From an uncultured Succinatimonas sp. (GTDB taxonomy: Bacteria; Pseudomonadota; Gammaproteobacteria; Enterobacterales; Succinivibrionaceae), in NCBI GenBank assembly GCA_900548485.1, contig URKL01000053.1:1-9610 (forward strand): a stretch of 9,610 nucleotides of DNA, given 5' to 3'. The number at the start of each line of letters is the position of its first letter. The stretch's first letter is position 1. The notes beneath the pieces are model-generated. The model did not search any database and had not been told where the DNA came from. It saw only the letters and a program-made list of their open reading frames with translations. The position numbers and the translations under genes were made by a program. This document shows, one piece after another, positions 1 to 8,650 of this stretch.

Positions 1-731
1 GGTCCACAAAGGTCCCCCGCCATCTGGCAATTATCATGGATGGAAACGGACGTTGGGCCCAAAATCAAGGTCTCAATCGTGTTCGTGGTCATCAACGTGG
101 AGCTGTAGCTGTAGAGCGTATTATTAAATCTGCTGCCACGCGTGGTATAAAAGTCTTGACCCTCTTTGCTTTTTCTAGTGAAAACTGGAAAAGACCCTCA
201 TATGAGGTCCAAGCCCTGATGACTTTATTTGCCGGAACCTTAAAAAAAGAAAGCAAATCTTTGCAAGAAAATGGCATTAAAACCCGAATTGTGGGAGATG
301 TCAGTCGTTTTTCAGAAAGCCTACAACGATCCATCGCCAAAGTAGAATCCCTAACTGCTTCTGGGACTACTATGGAATTAAATATTGCTGCAAATTATGG
401 CGGTCGTTGGGATATTTTGCAGGCAAGTCAAGCTATATATGAGGATATTGCCTCGGGAAAGCTTGATAAAGAAAATCTAGATGAAAATATTTTTAAAAAA
501 TATTTGATTGTCAAAGATGACGTAGACCTGTTGATTCGTACAGGCGGAGAACATCGTTTGAGTAATTTCTTACTCTATCAGGCATCTTATAGTGAAATTT
601 ATGTTACAGATAAACTCTGGCCTGATTTTGACGAGACCGATCTAGATATAGCCTTAGAATTTTATGGCCATCGCGAACGTAGATTTGGGATGACTTCTGC
701 ACAGATTCAAAATAAGGACAGCTCATGCTAA
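1..731 (+). CDS. uppS: Undecaprenyl diphosphate synthase (cis-prenyltransferase), 5'-truncated
   Basis: Adds isopentenyl diphosphate units in cis to farnesyl diphosphate to make the C55 carrier used for peptidoglycan and O-antigen; a soluble cytoplasmic homodimer. The reading frame is open from position 3 and encodes STKVPRHLAIIMDGNGRW, so the ATG at 36 is the internal Met of the conserved IIMDGNGRW motif, not the start; roughly 10-15 N-terminal residues lie outside the window. Counting that Met as residue 1, D2 matches the catalytic Asp26 of E. coli. SSENW (47-51), NIAANYGGRWD (116-126) and IRTGGEHRLSNF (167-178) carry the substrate-binding residues; R168, R174, S176 and E187 correspond to E. 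coli R194, R200, S202 and E213. The stop overlaps the cdsA start by 7 bp (ATGCTAA), suggesting translational coupling. The family assignment is secure; only the true start is unknown. Confidence 0.97.
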   Translation, partial: STKVPRHLAIIMDGNGRWAQNQGLNRVRGHQRGAVAVERIIKSAATRGIKVLTLFAFSSENWKRPSYEVQALMTLFAGTLKKESKSLQENGIKTRIVGDVSRFSESLQRSIAKVESLTASGTTMELNIAANYGGRWDILQASQAIYEDIASGKLDKENLDENIFKKYLIVKDDVDLLIRTGGEHRLSNFLLYQASYSEIYVTDKLWPDFDETDLDIALEFYGHRERRFGMTSAQIQNKDSSC

Positions 732-1585
732 CTAGAATTATAACCGGCATAGTTTTGATTGCTGCGGTTTTAGCCTGGCTATTTATGGCCTCCTATCCAA
801 TTTTTACATTAGGTGCTTTATTTATTTATATGGTAGGTGCCTACGAAATGGGCCCGCTTTTAGGTTATAAATCTAAAATCCCTTTTACTTTTGTTGCGAT
901 GCTAGCTGCAAGTGTATTATTTTATATAGCTCCTCCTGGTTTATATATTGAAGCTACTATTCCAGCTGTAGTTAAATATATAATTGCCTCAGGAGTGGTA
1001 GTTTGGATTACATCCTTACCTTTATTAGTTAAATTTCCTCATGATACTGCCTGGCATCAATACAAAATTTTAAATACAGTTTTGGGTATTTTGATGCTCC
1101 TTCCTTTTTTAGCAGGCCTTTTGGTTTTAAGATCTCATAATTATCAAAGCGATATGTTATCTGGTGCCTACTTGGTTTTAGCTGTAATGGCTTTAGTATG
1201 GTGTGCAGATAGTGGCGCTTATTTTACAGGACGCTTCTTGGGAAAAACACCAATGCTTCCTAGAGTTAGCCCGAAAAAAACCATGGAAGGCTTAGCCGGA
1301 GGCTTATTGACAGCTTTCATTGCGATGATCATATTCTATAGAATAGGTTGTTTTGGCAATTACGGAGATAATCTTGTTGCTCTTTTAATTGCAGCTCCAG
1401 TGGCGATTGTGTTTTCTGTAATCGGTGACTTAGTTGAGAGTATGTTTAAACGTTTGGTAAATATAAAAGATTCAGGAAAGATCTTCCCAGGTCATGGAGG
1501 AATGCTTGATAGAATCGACTCTCAATTGGCCGCAATCCCAATGTTCTTGACTGTAAGTATGCTTATAAGTGGAGATTTATTCTAA
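725..1585 (+). CDS. cdsA: Phosphatidate cytidylyltransferase (CDP-diacylglycerol synthase)
   Basis: Condenses CTP with phosphatidic acid to give CDP-diacylglycerol, the precursor of all major phospholipids, at the inner membrane. The 286-residue product is mostly hydrophobic, with several membrane segments (for example about 5-38, 54-70, 84-102, 117-135, 148-160 and 190-206). The C-terminal family signature runs from S239 to D265: S-x-F-K-R, then K-D-S-G, then P-G-H-G-G-x-x-D-R-x-D, including the metal-binding Asp residues. ADSGAYFTGR (161-170) and SPKKTMEG (182-189) are further conserved blocks. The length matches the E. coli enzyme (about 285). The ATG at 725 is supported by AAGGA at 714-718, 6 nt upstream. 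The stop at 1583-1585 abuts the dxr ATG with no gap, so co-translation with its neighbours is likely. Nothing is truncated or anomalous. Confidence 0.97.
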   Translation: MLTRIITGIVLIAAVLAWLFMASYPIFTLGALFIYMVGAYEMGPLLGYKSKIPFTFVAMLAASVLFYIAPPGLYIEATIPAVVKYIIASGVVVWITSLPLLVKFPHDTAWHQYKILNTVLGILMLLPFLAGLLVLRSHNYQSDMLSGAYLVLAVMALVWCADSGAYFTGRFLGKTPMLPRVSPKKTMEGLAGGLLTAFIAMIIFYRIGCFGNYGDNLVALLIAAPVAIVFSVIGDLVESMFKRLVNIKDSGKIFPGHGGMLDRIDSQLAAIPMFLTVSMLISGDLF

Positions 1586-2776
1586 ATGCGTAAGATCACG
1601 TTGCTAGGAGCTACCGGATCTATCGGCAGCAGTACTCTTGAGGTTATAAGACAACATCCGGAGTTGTTTTCTTTACATGCGGCTGTGGCTTCAGCTTCTG
1701 TAGAAAAAATGGTCGAAATTGTCCGTGAGTTTCATCCGCAGCGTGTGGCGATGGCAAAGATTGAAGCTGCTAGAGTTTTAAAACGTCGTCTACAAGATGA
1801 AAAACTATATGCAGAAGTACTTGAAGGCGAAGATGGCATAATTGAAATTGCTGGAGATGGTGAAGCACCGATCGTTGTTGCAGCTATCGTTGGCGCAGCT
1901 GGTCTTAGACCTGTAATGGCTGCTGTAAAAACTGGCTGTATTATAGCTTTAGCTAATAAAGAAGCTTTAGTGATGACTGGTGCCTTATTCTTTGAACAAT
2001 TACATAAACATCACGCTAAAGTATTACCTGTAGATAGTGAACACAGTGCTATTTTTCAATGTCTACCTTATGAGGTACAGTCCTCTTTAGGTAGCTGTGA
2101 TTTAAAAAAGCATGGTGTTAAGAAGATCTTGCTTACAGGCTCTGGGGGACCTTTTAGATTAAAGAGTTTTGAAGAATTGGCTCATGTTGATGTAAAGATG
2201 GCCATTAATCATCCTAATTGGTCTATGGGACCAAAGATTTCAGTTGATTCAGCTACCATGATGAATAAAGGATTGGAATTTATCGAGGCTCGCTATCTGT
2301 TTAATGCTGCTTTCAATGAAATTGAGGTCTTAATTCATCCGCAATCTGTAGTACACTCAATGGTAAGTTATTGCGATGGTGCGGTTTTAGCTCAGTTAGG
2401 AAGTCCTGATATGAAGACTCCGATAGCTGTAGCCTTAGGTTTCCCTGAGAGAATTGTGTCAGGAACAGCTGATTTTGATTTTGTTAAGCATGGTAATTTA
2501 AGCTTTGAGGCTCCAGACTTCAACCGTTATCCTTGTTTAGCTTTAGCTATGGAAGCTTGCAAAGAAGGACAAAGTGCTACTATCGTTTTAAATGCAGCAA
2601 ATGAAGTCGCTGTAGCTAACTTTTTAAATGGCAGAATTGGTTATTTACAAATTGCTCAAGTAGTTGAACATGCTTTAAATACTATAGAGCGTTCTAAGAT
2701 TGCTTGTTTAGAGGAAGTATTTAATTTAGATGTTAAAGCTCGCCAATGTGCTCGTAATATGATTGCGGAGCTTTGA
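1586..2776 (+). CDS. dxr: 1-deoxy-D-xylulose 5-phosphate reductoisomerase
   Basis: Converts 1-deoxy-D-xylulose 5-phosphate to 2-C-methyl-D-erythritol 4-phosphate with NADPH, the first committed step of the MEP isoprenoid pathway, in the cytoplasm; this is the target of fosmidomycin. The 396 residues (E. coli 398) start with the NADPH-binding GATGSIGSST (8-17). The metal ligands D150, E152 (VDSEHSAIFQ) and E231 are present, as are H209 and W212 in the flexible loop (HPNWSMG, 209-215) and N227/K228 of MMNKGLE. The C-terminal helical domain includes LNAANEVAVANFL (335-347). One small variation is Pro216 where E. coli has Arg in the loop; it is not a catalytic position. The start follows directly on the cdsA stop, with GGAG at 1571-1574. 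Its product feeds the precursor used by UppS upstream, which makes the grouping biochemically sensible. Confidence 0.98.
   Translation: MRKITLLGATGSIGSSTLEVIRQHPELFSLHAAVASASVEKMVEIVREFHPQRVAMAKIEAARVLKRRLQDEKLYAEVLEGEDGIIEIAGDGEAPIVVAAIVGAAGLRPVMAAVKTGCIIALANKEALVMTGALFFEQLHKHHAKVLPVDSEHSAIFQCLPYEVQSSLGSCDLKKHGVKKILLTGSGGPFRLKSFEELAHVDVKMAINHPNWSMGPKISVDSATMMNKGLEFIEARYLFNAAFNEIEVLIHPQSVVHSMVSYCDGAVLAQLGSPDMKTPIAVALGFPERIVSGTADFDFVKHGNLSFEAPDFNRYPCLALAMEACKEGQSATIVLNAANEVAVANFLNGRIGYLQIAQVVEHALNTIERSKIACLEEVFNLDVKARQCARNMIAEL
2767..2770 (+). promoter_or_regulatory. Shine-Dalgarno site of rseP, decides its start
   Basis: GGAG lies inside the last dxr codons and 5 nt before the ATG at 2776, an ideal spacing. 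A TTG codon at 2773 directly precedes this ATG in frame and would add one residue, but its spacing to the GGAG is only 2 nt, so the ATG is preferred. The ATG shares its A with the dxr stop (TGATG). Confidence 0.7.
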
Positions 2777-4131
2777 TGTTTAGTACGCTTTGGAATGTAT
2801 TTTTCTTTTTACTGGCACTGACCATTCTGATCTTTGTACATGAGTTTGGTCATTTTGTAGCAGCTCGTTTATGTAAAATTAAGGTATTACGCTTTTCTAT
2901 AGGCTTTGGTCCAATTTTATTTCAACGTCGCGGTAAAGATGGTTGTGAATATGCACTCTCGGCTATTCCTTTAGGTGGCTATGTCAAAATGCTAGGGGAA
3001 AATGTTCAAGAGGAAGTTAATCACGACAAACAATCATTTCAATCTAAGTCTCTGTTACAGCGCGGTTTTGTAATTGGTGCAGGTCCTTTATTTAATATTT
3101 TATTGGCGGTAATTCTTTATACTTTTATCAATATTAGCGGAGTAAATGTTATAAAGCCTGTAGTTGGTGACGTTATTCCATCATCTGAGGCTGATTTAGC
3201 AACATTAAAAAACTATGATTTGATTAAAAGTGTTGCTGGTAAAGAGGTTAATTCGTGGTCAGATGTCGTCATAAACCTCATTCCTTATGCAGGCACTAAC
3301 GACCATGTAAACTTTACGGTAAGTGGTAATATTGGTGCAGATGAGGACCGTATTTTAAATCTCTCAATGCAGAGTTTAGAGGTAAATCAGCATCAAAGTC
3401 CTTTGGAGAGCTTAGGAATTCGTCCTTGCAATGGCAAGATTGCAAATGTTTTAACCTATGTTGATCCTAATGGTGCAGCTTATAAGGCTGGTATTCGCCA
3501 AGGAGACAGCATTGTTGAGGTTAATGGAGTTAAAACTGATTCTTGGTATCGAGTCGCTGATAATATTGCTAAAAGTTCTGGCGAAGTCTTAAATTTGGCT
3601 ATTAAGCGCTCAGGAAAGATTTATGCCGCTCAAGTAACCCCAATTATGCGCTATGATAAACGTCAAGCTAAATCTGTACCATTCATCGGTGTCGGTGTTG
3701 GCGTTGAGAGCATTCCCAATTTAGTAACTAATGTTAAATACTCTCCAGTTGAAGCTTTCTTTAAAGCTTTAAACGATACTTATGATATGTCTAAATTAGT
3801 GGCAGTCTCGGCATCTAAGCTTATAAGTGGTAGTATTTCTGCAGATAATCTTTCAGGACCTATCTCAATTGCAAAGGGAGCGGGACAGAGCGCAGACATC
3901 GGCTTGATATTCTTTATAAGTTTTTTAGCGACTATTAGTGTAAACTTAGGTATCTTTAATTTATTGCCGATTCCAGTTTTAGACGGCGGACAGTTATTAT
4001 TTTTATGCTATGAGGCTATAATGCATCATCCTCCTTCACCTCGAGTACAATATTTTTTGACCTCGATAGGTTTTGCTATTTTAATTGCATTGATGATGTT
4101 CGCTGTTTTCAATGATATTAAAGGTTTATAA
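2776..4131 (+). CDS. rseP: RseP-type site-2 zinc metalloprotease with PDZ domains
   Basis: Intramembrane protease of the inner membrane. In E. coli it cuts the anti-sigma factor RseA after DegS, releasing sigma-E, and also clears leftover signal peptides. From the ATG at 2776 the product has 451 residues (E. coli 450). The zinc-binding HEFGH is at 22-26 in the first membrane helix, and the third ligand is in NLLPIPVLDGG (395-405, D403 by my count, matching E. coli D402). IPLGGYVKML (64-73) and GAGPLFN (101-107) are family motifs. Two periplasmic PDZ domains occupy about 125-215 and 222-310; the second is marked by NGAAYKAGIRQGDSIVEVNG. NLSGPISIAKGAG (358-370) precedes the last membrane helices. 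The gene sits upstream of bamA, as in most gammaproteobacteria, linking envelope stress sensing with outer-membrane assembly. RseA and DegS would lie elsewhere in the genome; that this protein controls sigma-E here is inferred from the family. Confidence 0.97.
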   Translation: MFSTLWNVFFFLLALTILIFVHEFGHFVAARLCKIKVLRFSIGFGPILFQRRGKDGCEYALSAIPLGGYVKMLGENVQEEVNHDKQSFQSKSLLQRGFVIGAGPLFNILLAVILYTFINISGVNVIKPVVGDVIPSSEADLATLKNYDLIKSVAGKEVNSWSDVVINLIPYAGTNDHVNFTVSGNIGADEDRILNLSMQSLEVNQHQSPLESLGIRPCNGKIANVLTYVDPNGAAYKAGIRQGDSIVEVNGVKTDSWYRVADNIAKSSGEVLNLAIKRSGKIYAAQVTPIMRYDKRQAKSVPFIGVGVGVESIPNLVTNVKYSPVEAFFKALNDTYDMSKLVAVSASKLISGSISADNLSGPISIAKGAGQSADIGLIFFISFLATISVNLGIFNLLPIPVLDGGQLLFLCYEAIMHHPPSPRVQYFLTSIGFAILIALMMFAVFNDIKGL

Positions 4132-4161
4132 AACGGATTTTGTGTTTTGGAATAATCACTT

Positions 4162-6555
4162 ATGAAACATCTAAGCTTAAAGAAAAATACGGCGGTACTT
4201 AGTGCCCTATTTTTAAGTATGAGCATGGTTTTATCTGCAAATGCTCAAGCAGCTTCTGGACCTATAGTAGATAATATACAGATCCGTGGCTTAAACCGTA
4301 TTGCTAAAGGTGCGGTGTTATTAGCTTTACCTATTAGAGAGGGTGATGTTGTAACTCAAGAAGCTACATCTCAGGCCATGAAGCAATTATATGCAACCGG
4401 AGATTTTGACAGAGTGTCTTTATCTATGGATGGCAATACCTTTATCGTAGATGTTGTCGAAAGACCAACTATAGGTGAGGTTGATTTTTCTGGTAATTCT
4501 CAGATGGCAGATGACAACTTAAGAAAAGTTGTTGAAGATCAGGGATTGCGAGCTGGTGAGCCTTTAAATGTGGAAAAACTTTCTCAGATTAAGCAATCAT
4601 TAGAGGATTTTTATCACAGTGCAGGAATGTATCAGGCTAAGGTTAATGTAGTTATTACTAATCTGCCTAGAAATCGAGCTAATGTTAAATTTGAGTTTAC
4701 TGAAGGTGTAGCTGCTGAAATTAAGCAGATAAATATTGTTGGAAATCAAGCTTTTGATGAAGATGTTCTTCTAGCTCAAATGCAGTTGCGTGATGATGTG
4801 CCGTGGTGGAATTTTATGTCCTCACAGCAATATGATTCTACAAAGTTTCGTGCAGATTTAGAGTCTTTACGTTCTTATTATATGGATAGAGGCTATGTCA
4901 ATTTTAAGATTGATTCGACCTCTGTAGAGATGACCCCTGATCGTAAGGGTATCTATTTGACTATTGCCATTAAAGAAGGTGAGCAATATCGTATCAATAA
5001 AGCTCAATTGCGTGGTAATACTCTTAAATATGAAAATGAATTAAATCAAGCTATTGCCATTGAAGAAGGCCAAATTTATAGTCAAAGAAATATTATAGAT
5101 ACTGAAAGCGCTCTTAAGGATGTTTTAGGAAAATTTGGTTATGCTAACTCTAATGTAAAAGCCTATCCAATTTTTAATGATAAAGATAAGACCGTTGATG
5201 TGCAGTTTAATATAGATCCGGGTTCACGAGTCTATGTCTCTCAGGTTTTAGTATCTGGAAATACGACCACTAACGATACTGTAATTCGTCGTGAAATACG
5301 TCAGATGGATGGTAGCTGGTTATCCTCAGAAGCTGTAGATCTATCTAAAGCTCGTTTAAATCGTACCGGCTTTTTTGAAGCTGTAGATATTCAAGAACAA
5401 AAAGCAGGCGGAGCTGATACTGTAAATCTCAATGTCAATGTGAAAGAACAACCTACAGGAGCTATTGCCGGTGGTGTTGGATTTGGTTCAGACTCAGGTT
5501 TATTATTACAGGCAAGTATTTCGCAGAGCAATCTTTTTGGTTGGGGTACTCGTGGTGTAATCTCTGCTTATGAAAACGATTATCGTAAACATATGGAATT
5601 AGGTTACACAGATCCATATTTTACAGTTGATAATGTAAGCTTAGGTGCTCGAGTATTCTATGATTCTTATGAAGCCGATGAGGATGGTGATGTTGTTGAT
5701 TACAATAACGATACTTTAGGTTTCTACGTAAATTCAGGTTATCCTATAAGCGAGACTTGGTCAGTTAATTACTCTTTAGGCATTGAGCGTAATGAGATTG
5801 AAAGTAATGGCAACCCTTTTGAGCAGGCAGATAGATTCTGGGCTCAGTATGGAGATAATGGTCGCAAAGGTGACTATATCAACTATAAAGCAGGTATTAC
5901 TTTAACTCATAATAATCTTGACCGTTCAGTATTTCCAACCGATGGCAATCGTCAGGTATTCAAATTAGATGCCTCTGTACCAGGTTCTGATTTACAATTT
6001 TATAAACTCACTGCAGAGAGCTATCACTATTTCCCTCTTGATACCTTCCATAATTATATTTTCTCAGTACGTGGTAGGGTCGGTTATGGTGACGGTTATG
6101 GCACTAAAAATGGAGTCGATCAGATTCTACCTTTCTTTGAAAACTTCTATTTAGGTAGTAGTGAATGGTTGCGCGGTTTTGATCATAATTCCATCGGTCC
6201 GCGTGCTATTTACTATGGCAAAAATGGATCTTATGCTTCAGATGAGTCTGTAGGTGGTAACGCTTTTTGGACAGGATCTGTTGAGTTCTTTATGCCAGCA
6301 CCTCTTGTTTCTGAGGCGTATAAGAATCAGGTTCGTACCTCTATCTTCTTTGATGCAGGTAGTCTTTGGGACACTAAGGGCGGTGATTACTCTGTTGATT
6401 ACTCAAATGCTAGTGAATATCGCGCCTCAGCAGGTGTCTCTTTAGTTTGGATATCACCGATTGGACCTATGTCATTCTCCTTATCTAAGGCCATAAAAGA
6501 GCGTGATGGCGATAGTACACAGGTCTTCAATTTCAATATCGGTAGTACCTTTTAA
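4162..6555 (+). CDS. bamA: Outer membrane protein assembly factor BamA (Omp85 family)
   Basis: Core insertase of the BAM complex, folding beta-barrel proteins into the outer membrane. The 797-residue precursor (E. coli 810) has a signal peptide with Lys residues near the start, a hydrophobic stretch at 11-25 and probable cleavage at AQA|A after residue 30. Five POTRA domains follow at about 35-103, 104-185, 186-277, 278-357 and 358-430; DVPWWN (212-217) and [10 protein letters not shown] (375-384) match conserved E. coli segments. The rest is a 16-stranded barrel with the loop-6 LRGF at 670-673 (usual form VRGF), VGGNA (697-701) and a C-terminal Phe, typical of BAM substrates. There is no Cys in the whole protein, so the loop-6 disulfide of E. 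coli is absent. The gap after rseP is 30 bp. Only a weak GGA at 4149-4151 precedes the ATG. Partners BamB-E are not in the window. Confidence 0.98.
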   Translation: MKHLSLKKNTAVLSALFLSMSMVLSANAQAASGPIVDNIQIRGLNRIAKGAVLLALPIREGDVVTQEATSQAMKQLYATGDFDRVSLSMDGNTFIVDVVERPTIGEVDFSGNSQMADDNLRKVVEDQGLRAGEPLNVEKLSQIKQSLEDFYHSAGMYQAKVNVVITNLPRNRANVKFEFTEGVAAEIKQINIVGNQAFDEDVLLAQMQLRDDVPWWNFMSSQQYDSTKFRADLESLRSYYMDRGYVNFKIDSTSVEMTPDRKGIYLTIAIKEGEQYRINKAQLRGNTLKYENELNQAIAIEEGQIYSQRNIIDTESALKDVLGKFGYANSNVKAYPIFNDKDKTVDVQFNIDPGSRVYVSQVLVSGNTTTNDTVIRREIRQMDGSWLSSEAVDLSKARLNRTGFFEAVDIQEQKAGGADTVNLNVNVKEQPTGAIAGGVGFGSDSGLLLQASISQSNLFGWGTRGVISAYENDYRKHMELGYTDPYFTVDNVSLGARVFYDSYEADEDGDVVDYNNDTLGFYVNSGYPISETWSVNYSLGIERNEIESNGNPFEQADRFWAQYGDNGRKGDYINYKAGITLTHNNLDRSVFPTDGNRQVFKLDASVPGSDLQFYKLTAESYHYFPLDTFHNYIFSVRGRVGYGDGYGTKNGVDQILPFFENFYLGSSEWLRGFDHNSIGPRAIYYGKNGSYASDESVGGNAFWTGSVEFFMPAPLVSEAYKNQVRTSIFFDAGSLWDTKGGDYSVDYSNASEYRASAGVSLVWISPIGPMSFSLSKAIKERDGDSTQVFNFNIGSTF

Positions 6556-6575
6556 TTAAGTCGGAGATAATAAAA

Positions 6576-7112
6576 ATGTTGAAAAAATTAGTTTTAGCTT
6601 CTGTTCTGACTGCTTTAGTTAGTGTTAATGGTGCTATGGCTGCAGATGCTAAATCTCAGTCCTTAAGCATAGCTGCTGTTAATATTCCGTTTGTGATGAA
6701 TGAGATCCCGCAGGCAAAGGACACTACTGCTAATTTACAAAAAGAATTTGCTCCGCGTCAGCAGGAAATTTTGAAGATTGAACAGGAAGGCCAAAAGCTT
6801 GAAGGCGAAATCTCCAAATTGCAAGGCCAAAAGCAGATTGATGCTCAGAGAAAACTCGCTCAATTGCGAGCTGATTATCAGTTAAAAGCTCAGGCCTTCC
6901 AGGAAGATCAGCGCAAGCGTATTCAAGAAGAAAATATAAAATTAGGTCGTTTAGTTCAAAGCGCAATTGATACTGTAGCTAAGGAAAGAGGTCTGCAGAT
7001 TGTTTTGCGTGGAGAAGCTGTTGCTTATGCTACCAATGCAGCTGATATTTCTCAGGAAGTTATTGCTAGAGTTAAGAGCATGAAGAATGCTAAGGGTCAG
7101 GATAAGAAATAA
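6576..7112 (+). CDS. skp: Periplasmic chaperone Skp/OmpH
   Basis: Holds unfolded outer-membrane proteins in the periplasm and hands them to BAM; E. coli Skp is a jellyfish-shaped trimer with helical tentacles. The 178-residue precursor has a clear signal peptide (MLKKLVLASVLTALVSVNG) with likely cleavage at AMA|A after residue 22. Residues about 52-126 are rich in Gln, Lys and Glu and should form the long coiled-coil arms. The flanking parts, IAAVNIPFVMNEIP (32-45) and GLQIVLRGEAVAYA (139-152), match the beta-body of E. coli Skp (AVAY is shared). The C-terminus carries an extra Lys-rich tail (about 168-178) beyond the E. coli end, and the mature protein lacks Cys. The start is supported by GGAG at 6563-6566, 9 nt upstream. 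It follows bamA by 20 bp and shares one base with lpxD. Confidence 0.96.
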   Translation: MLKKLVLASVLTALVSVNGAMAADAKSQSLSIAAVNIPFVMNEIPQAKDTTANLQKEFAPRQQEILKIEQEGQKLEGEISKLQGQKQIDAQRKLAQLRADYQLKAQAFQEDQRKRIQEENIKLGRLVQSAIDTVAKERGLQIVLRGEAVAYATNAADISQEVIARVKSMKNAKGQDKK

Positions 7113-8155
7113 TGCTATTAAAAGATATTGCCTCAAAGCTTGATGCAAAGCTTTATGGCGATGGCGAGGTTGAGATTAAAGCAGTAGCTAATTTAAAGAC
7201 GGCCTGTGAAGGTGAAATTAGCTTTTTGACTGATCCTAAATATCGCCATTTACTTGTAAATTCTAAAGCTTCAGCTGTGATTGTAAAAGAAAACGACCTT
7301 GAGCATTGTAAAGGCAATGTTCTTGTAATGAACGATCCTTATGTTGGTTTTGCTAAGGTCGCCCAGCTTTTAGATACTACACCTAGAATTTGCTCTAATA
7401 TTCATCCTACCGCAATAGTAGAAGAGGGGGCAATTTTAGGTGAGAATGTGAGCTTGGCCCCACATGTATATGTTCAAAAAGGGGCTGTGATTGGTGATAA
7501 TGTACAATTAGGTGCAAATGTCGTAATTGGCCCTAATGCAAAGATTGGCAATAATACTAAGCTTTATCCAAATGTTAGTGTTTATCATGATTGTGTGATA
7601 GGCGATGATTGTTTAATTCAATCAGGTACAGTTATTGGCGGTGATGGCTTTGGTTATGCTAATGAACGTGGTATTTGGGTTAAGATTCCGCAGACTGGCA
7701 GAGTTGTAATAGGTTCTCACGTTGAGATCGGAGCTTGTACTTGTATCGATCGTGGCGCTTTAGATGATACTGTAATTGAAGATAATGTTATTATCGATAA
7801 CCTATGCCAAATTGCACATAACGTTCATATTGGTTTTGGTACAGCAGTTGCTGGTGGAACTACTTTTGCAGGTTCAGTAACCATAGGTAAATACTGTATT
7901 ATTGGTGGTACTTCAGTATTCAATGGACATATTTCCATTTGTGATGGTACAACCATAAGTGGTATGTGTATGGTGATGCGTTCAATCGATAAACCAGGTA
8001 TTTATTCATCAGGTATTCCGGCGCAAACTAATAAAGAATGGCGTTTGACTGCAGCTAGAACCTTACATATCAATGAAATGTATCACAAGCTTATAGACTT
8101 AGAAGAACAAGTTGCGAGTTTGCAAAAGAAAACAGAACAAAATAATAAAGAATAA
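7112..8155 (+). CDS. lpxD: UDP-3-O-(3-hydroxyacyl)glucosamine N-acyltransferase
   Basis: Third step of lipid A synthesis: moves a 3-hydroxyacyl chain from ACP to the 2-amino group of UDP-3-O-acylglucosamine; a cytoplasmic homotrimer. The 347 residues (E. coli 341) begin with the small N-terminal uridine-binding domain (about 1-98; FLTDPKYR at 38-45). A left-handed beta-helix of hexapeptide repeats follows from about 99 to 290. The catalytic His is H236 in QIAHN (E. coli H239). GGDGFGYANERGIWVKIPQ (176-194) and IDRGALDDT (212-220) are family blocks. M287 in GMCMVMR corresponds to E. coli M290, reported to limit acyl-chain length. The C-terminal helix (about 315-347) ends in a charged tail. The ATG shares its A with the skp stop (TAATG), and AGGA lies at 7099-7102, pointing to translational coupling. 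Confidence 0.98.
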   Translation: MLLKDIASKLDAKLYGDGEVEIKAVANLKTACEGEISFLTDPKYRHLLVNSKASAVIVKENDLEHCKGNVLVMNDPYVGFAKVAQLLDTTPRICSNIHPTAIVEEGAILGENVSLAPHVYVQKGAVIGDNVQLGANVVIGPNAKIGNNTKLYPNVSVYHDCVIGDDCLIQSGTVIGGDGFGYANERGIWVKIPQTGRVVIGSHVEIGACTCIDRGALDDTVIEDNVIIDNLCQIAHNVHIGFGTAVAGGTTFAGSVTIGKYCIIGGTSVFNGHISICDGTTISGMCMVMRSIDKPGIYSSGIPAQTNKEWRLTAARTLHINEMYHKLIDLEEQVASLQKKTEQNNKE

Positions 8156-8159
8156 AAAA

Positions 8160-8164
8160 GGGGG
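8160..8164 (+). promoter_or_regulatory. Strong Shine-Dalgarno site of fabZ, decides GTG start
   Basis: A run of five G residues (within AAGGGGG) ends 6 nt before the GTG at 8171. The only nearby in-frame ATG, at 8219, would remove the N-terminal residues before the conserved LLPHRYPF block, so the GTG with this site is the start. Confidence 0.75.
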
Positions 8165-8170
8165 CAATCA

Positions 8171-8635
8171 GTGACTGACAATATAAAGACAGCTAATACC
8201 ATCGATATCGAAGGGATTATGGATTTACTCCCGCATCGTTATCCGTTTTTAATGATTGATCGCGTAGTTGACTATACTATAAGTGATGAACATAAGACCT
8301 TAAAGGCAATTAAGAATGTAACTTTTAATGAGCCTTTTTTCCAGGGCCATTTCCCAGGTAAACCAGTTTTACCAGGTGTATTGATTTTAGAAGCTATGGC
8401 TCAGGCCACAGGTGTTTTAGCCTTCACTATGGTAGGTAAACCAAATCCAGGTGAGCTCTACTATTTTGCTGCTATTGATAATGCTCGTTTCAAGCGTCCG
8501 GTAGTTCCAGGAGATCAGCTTGTAATTGATGTTGAGTATTTAAAAGAAAGACGCGGTATTGCTTCTTTCAAGGGAGTAGCCACTGTAGATGGTAAGGTTG
8601 TATGCCATGCCGATCTAATGTGTGCTAAGCACTGA
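8171..8635 (+). CDS. fabZ: 3-hydroxyacyl-[ACP] dehydratase FabZ
   Basis: Removes water from (3R)-hydroxyacyl-ACP to give trans-2-enoyl-ACP in type II fatty-acid elongation; a cytoplasmic hotdog-fold enzyme. The 154 residues (E. coli 151) contain the active-site His and Glu: H60 in [10 protein letters not shown] (56-65) and E74 in [13 protein letters not shown] (69-81), equivalent to E. coli H54 and E68. [14 protein letters not shown] (19-32) and [12 protein letters not shown] (105-116) are further family signatures. Translation starts at GTG (8171), supported by the G5 ribosome site; the gap to lpxD is 15 bp. Its location between lpxD and lpxA is typical and meaningful: FabZ and LpxA draw on the same 3-hydroxyacyl-ACP pool, so their relative expression sets the phospholipid to lipid A balance. 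Confidence 0.98.
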   Translation: MTDNIKTANTIDIEGIMDLLPHRYPFLMIDRVVDYTISDEHKTLKAIKNVTFNEPFFQGHFPGKPVLPGVLILEAMAQATGVLAFTMVGKPNPGELYYFAAIDNARFKRPVVPGDQLVIDVEYLKERRGIASFKGVATVDGKVVCHADLMCAKH

Positions 8636-8650
8636 TAAACCTCAAAAAAA

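Noticed and set aside
36..38. ATG at 36 as the uppS start
   Set aside because: It is the Met of the conserved IIMDGNGRW motif, and conserved residues RHLAII are encoded in frame upstream, so the gene starts before the window.
242..248. Run of seven A in uppS as a possible slippery site
   Set aside because: The frame continues normally through full UppS homology, and no stimulatory structure or alternative product is evident.
234..261. GGAACCTT followed by ATCTTT in uppS, similar to a sigma-E promoter
   Set aside because: The -10 part matches poorly, the site is within coding sequence far from a gene start, and a single near-match is expected by chance.
4127..4132. TATAAA resembling a -10 box in the rseP-bamA junction
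   Set aside because: No convincing -35 hexamer lies 16-18 bp upstream (TGTTTT at 4104-4109 is poor), and the region is AT-rich, so a bamA promoter cannot be supported from sequence alone.
4026..4226. Minus-strand 66-codon open frame across the rseP-bamA junction
   Set aside because: It overlaps the conserved rseP C-terminus and the bamA signal peptide, and its product resembles no family I recognise.
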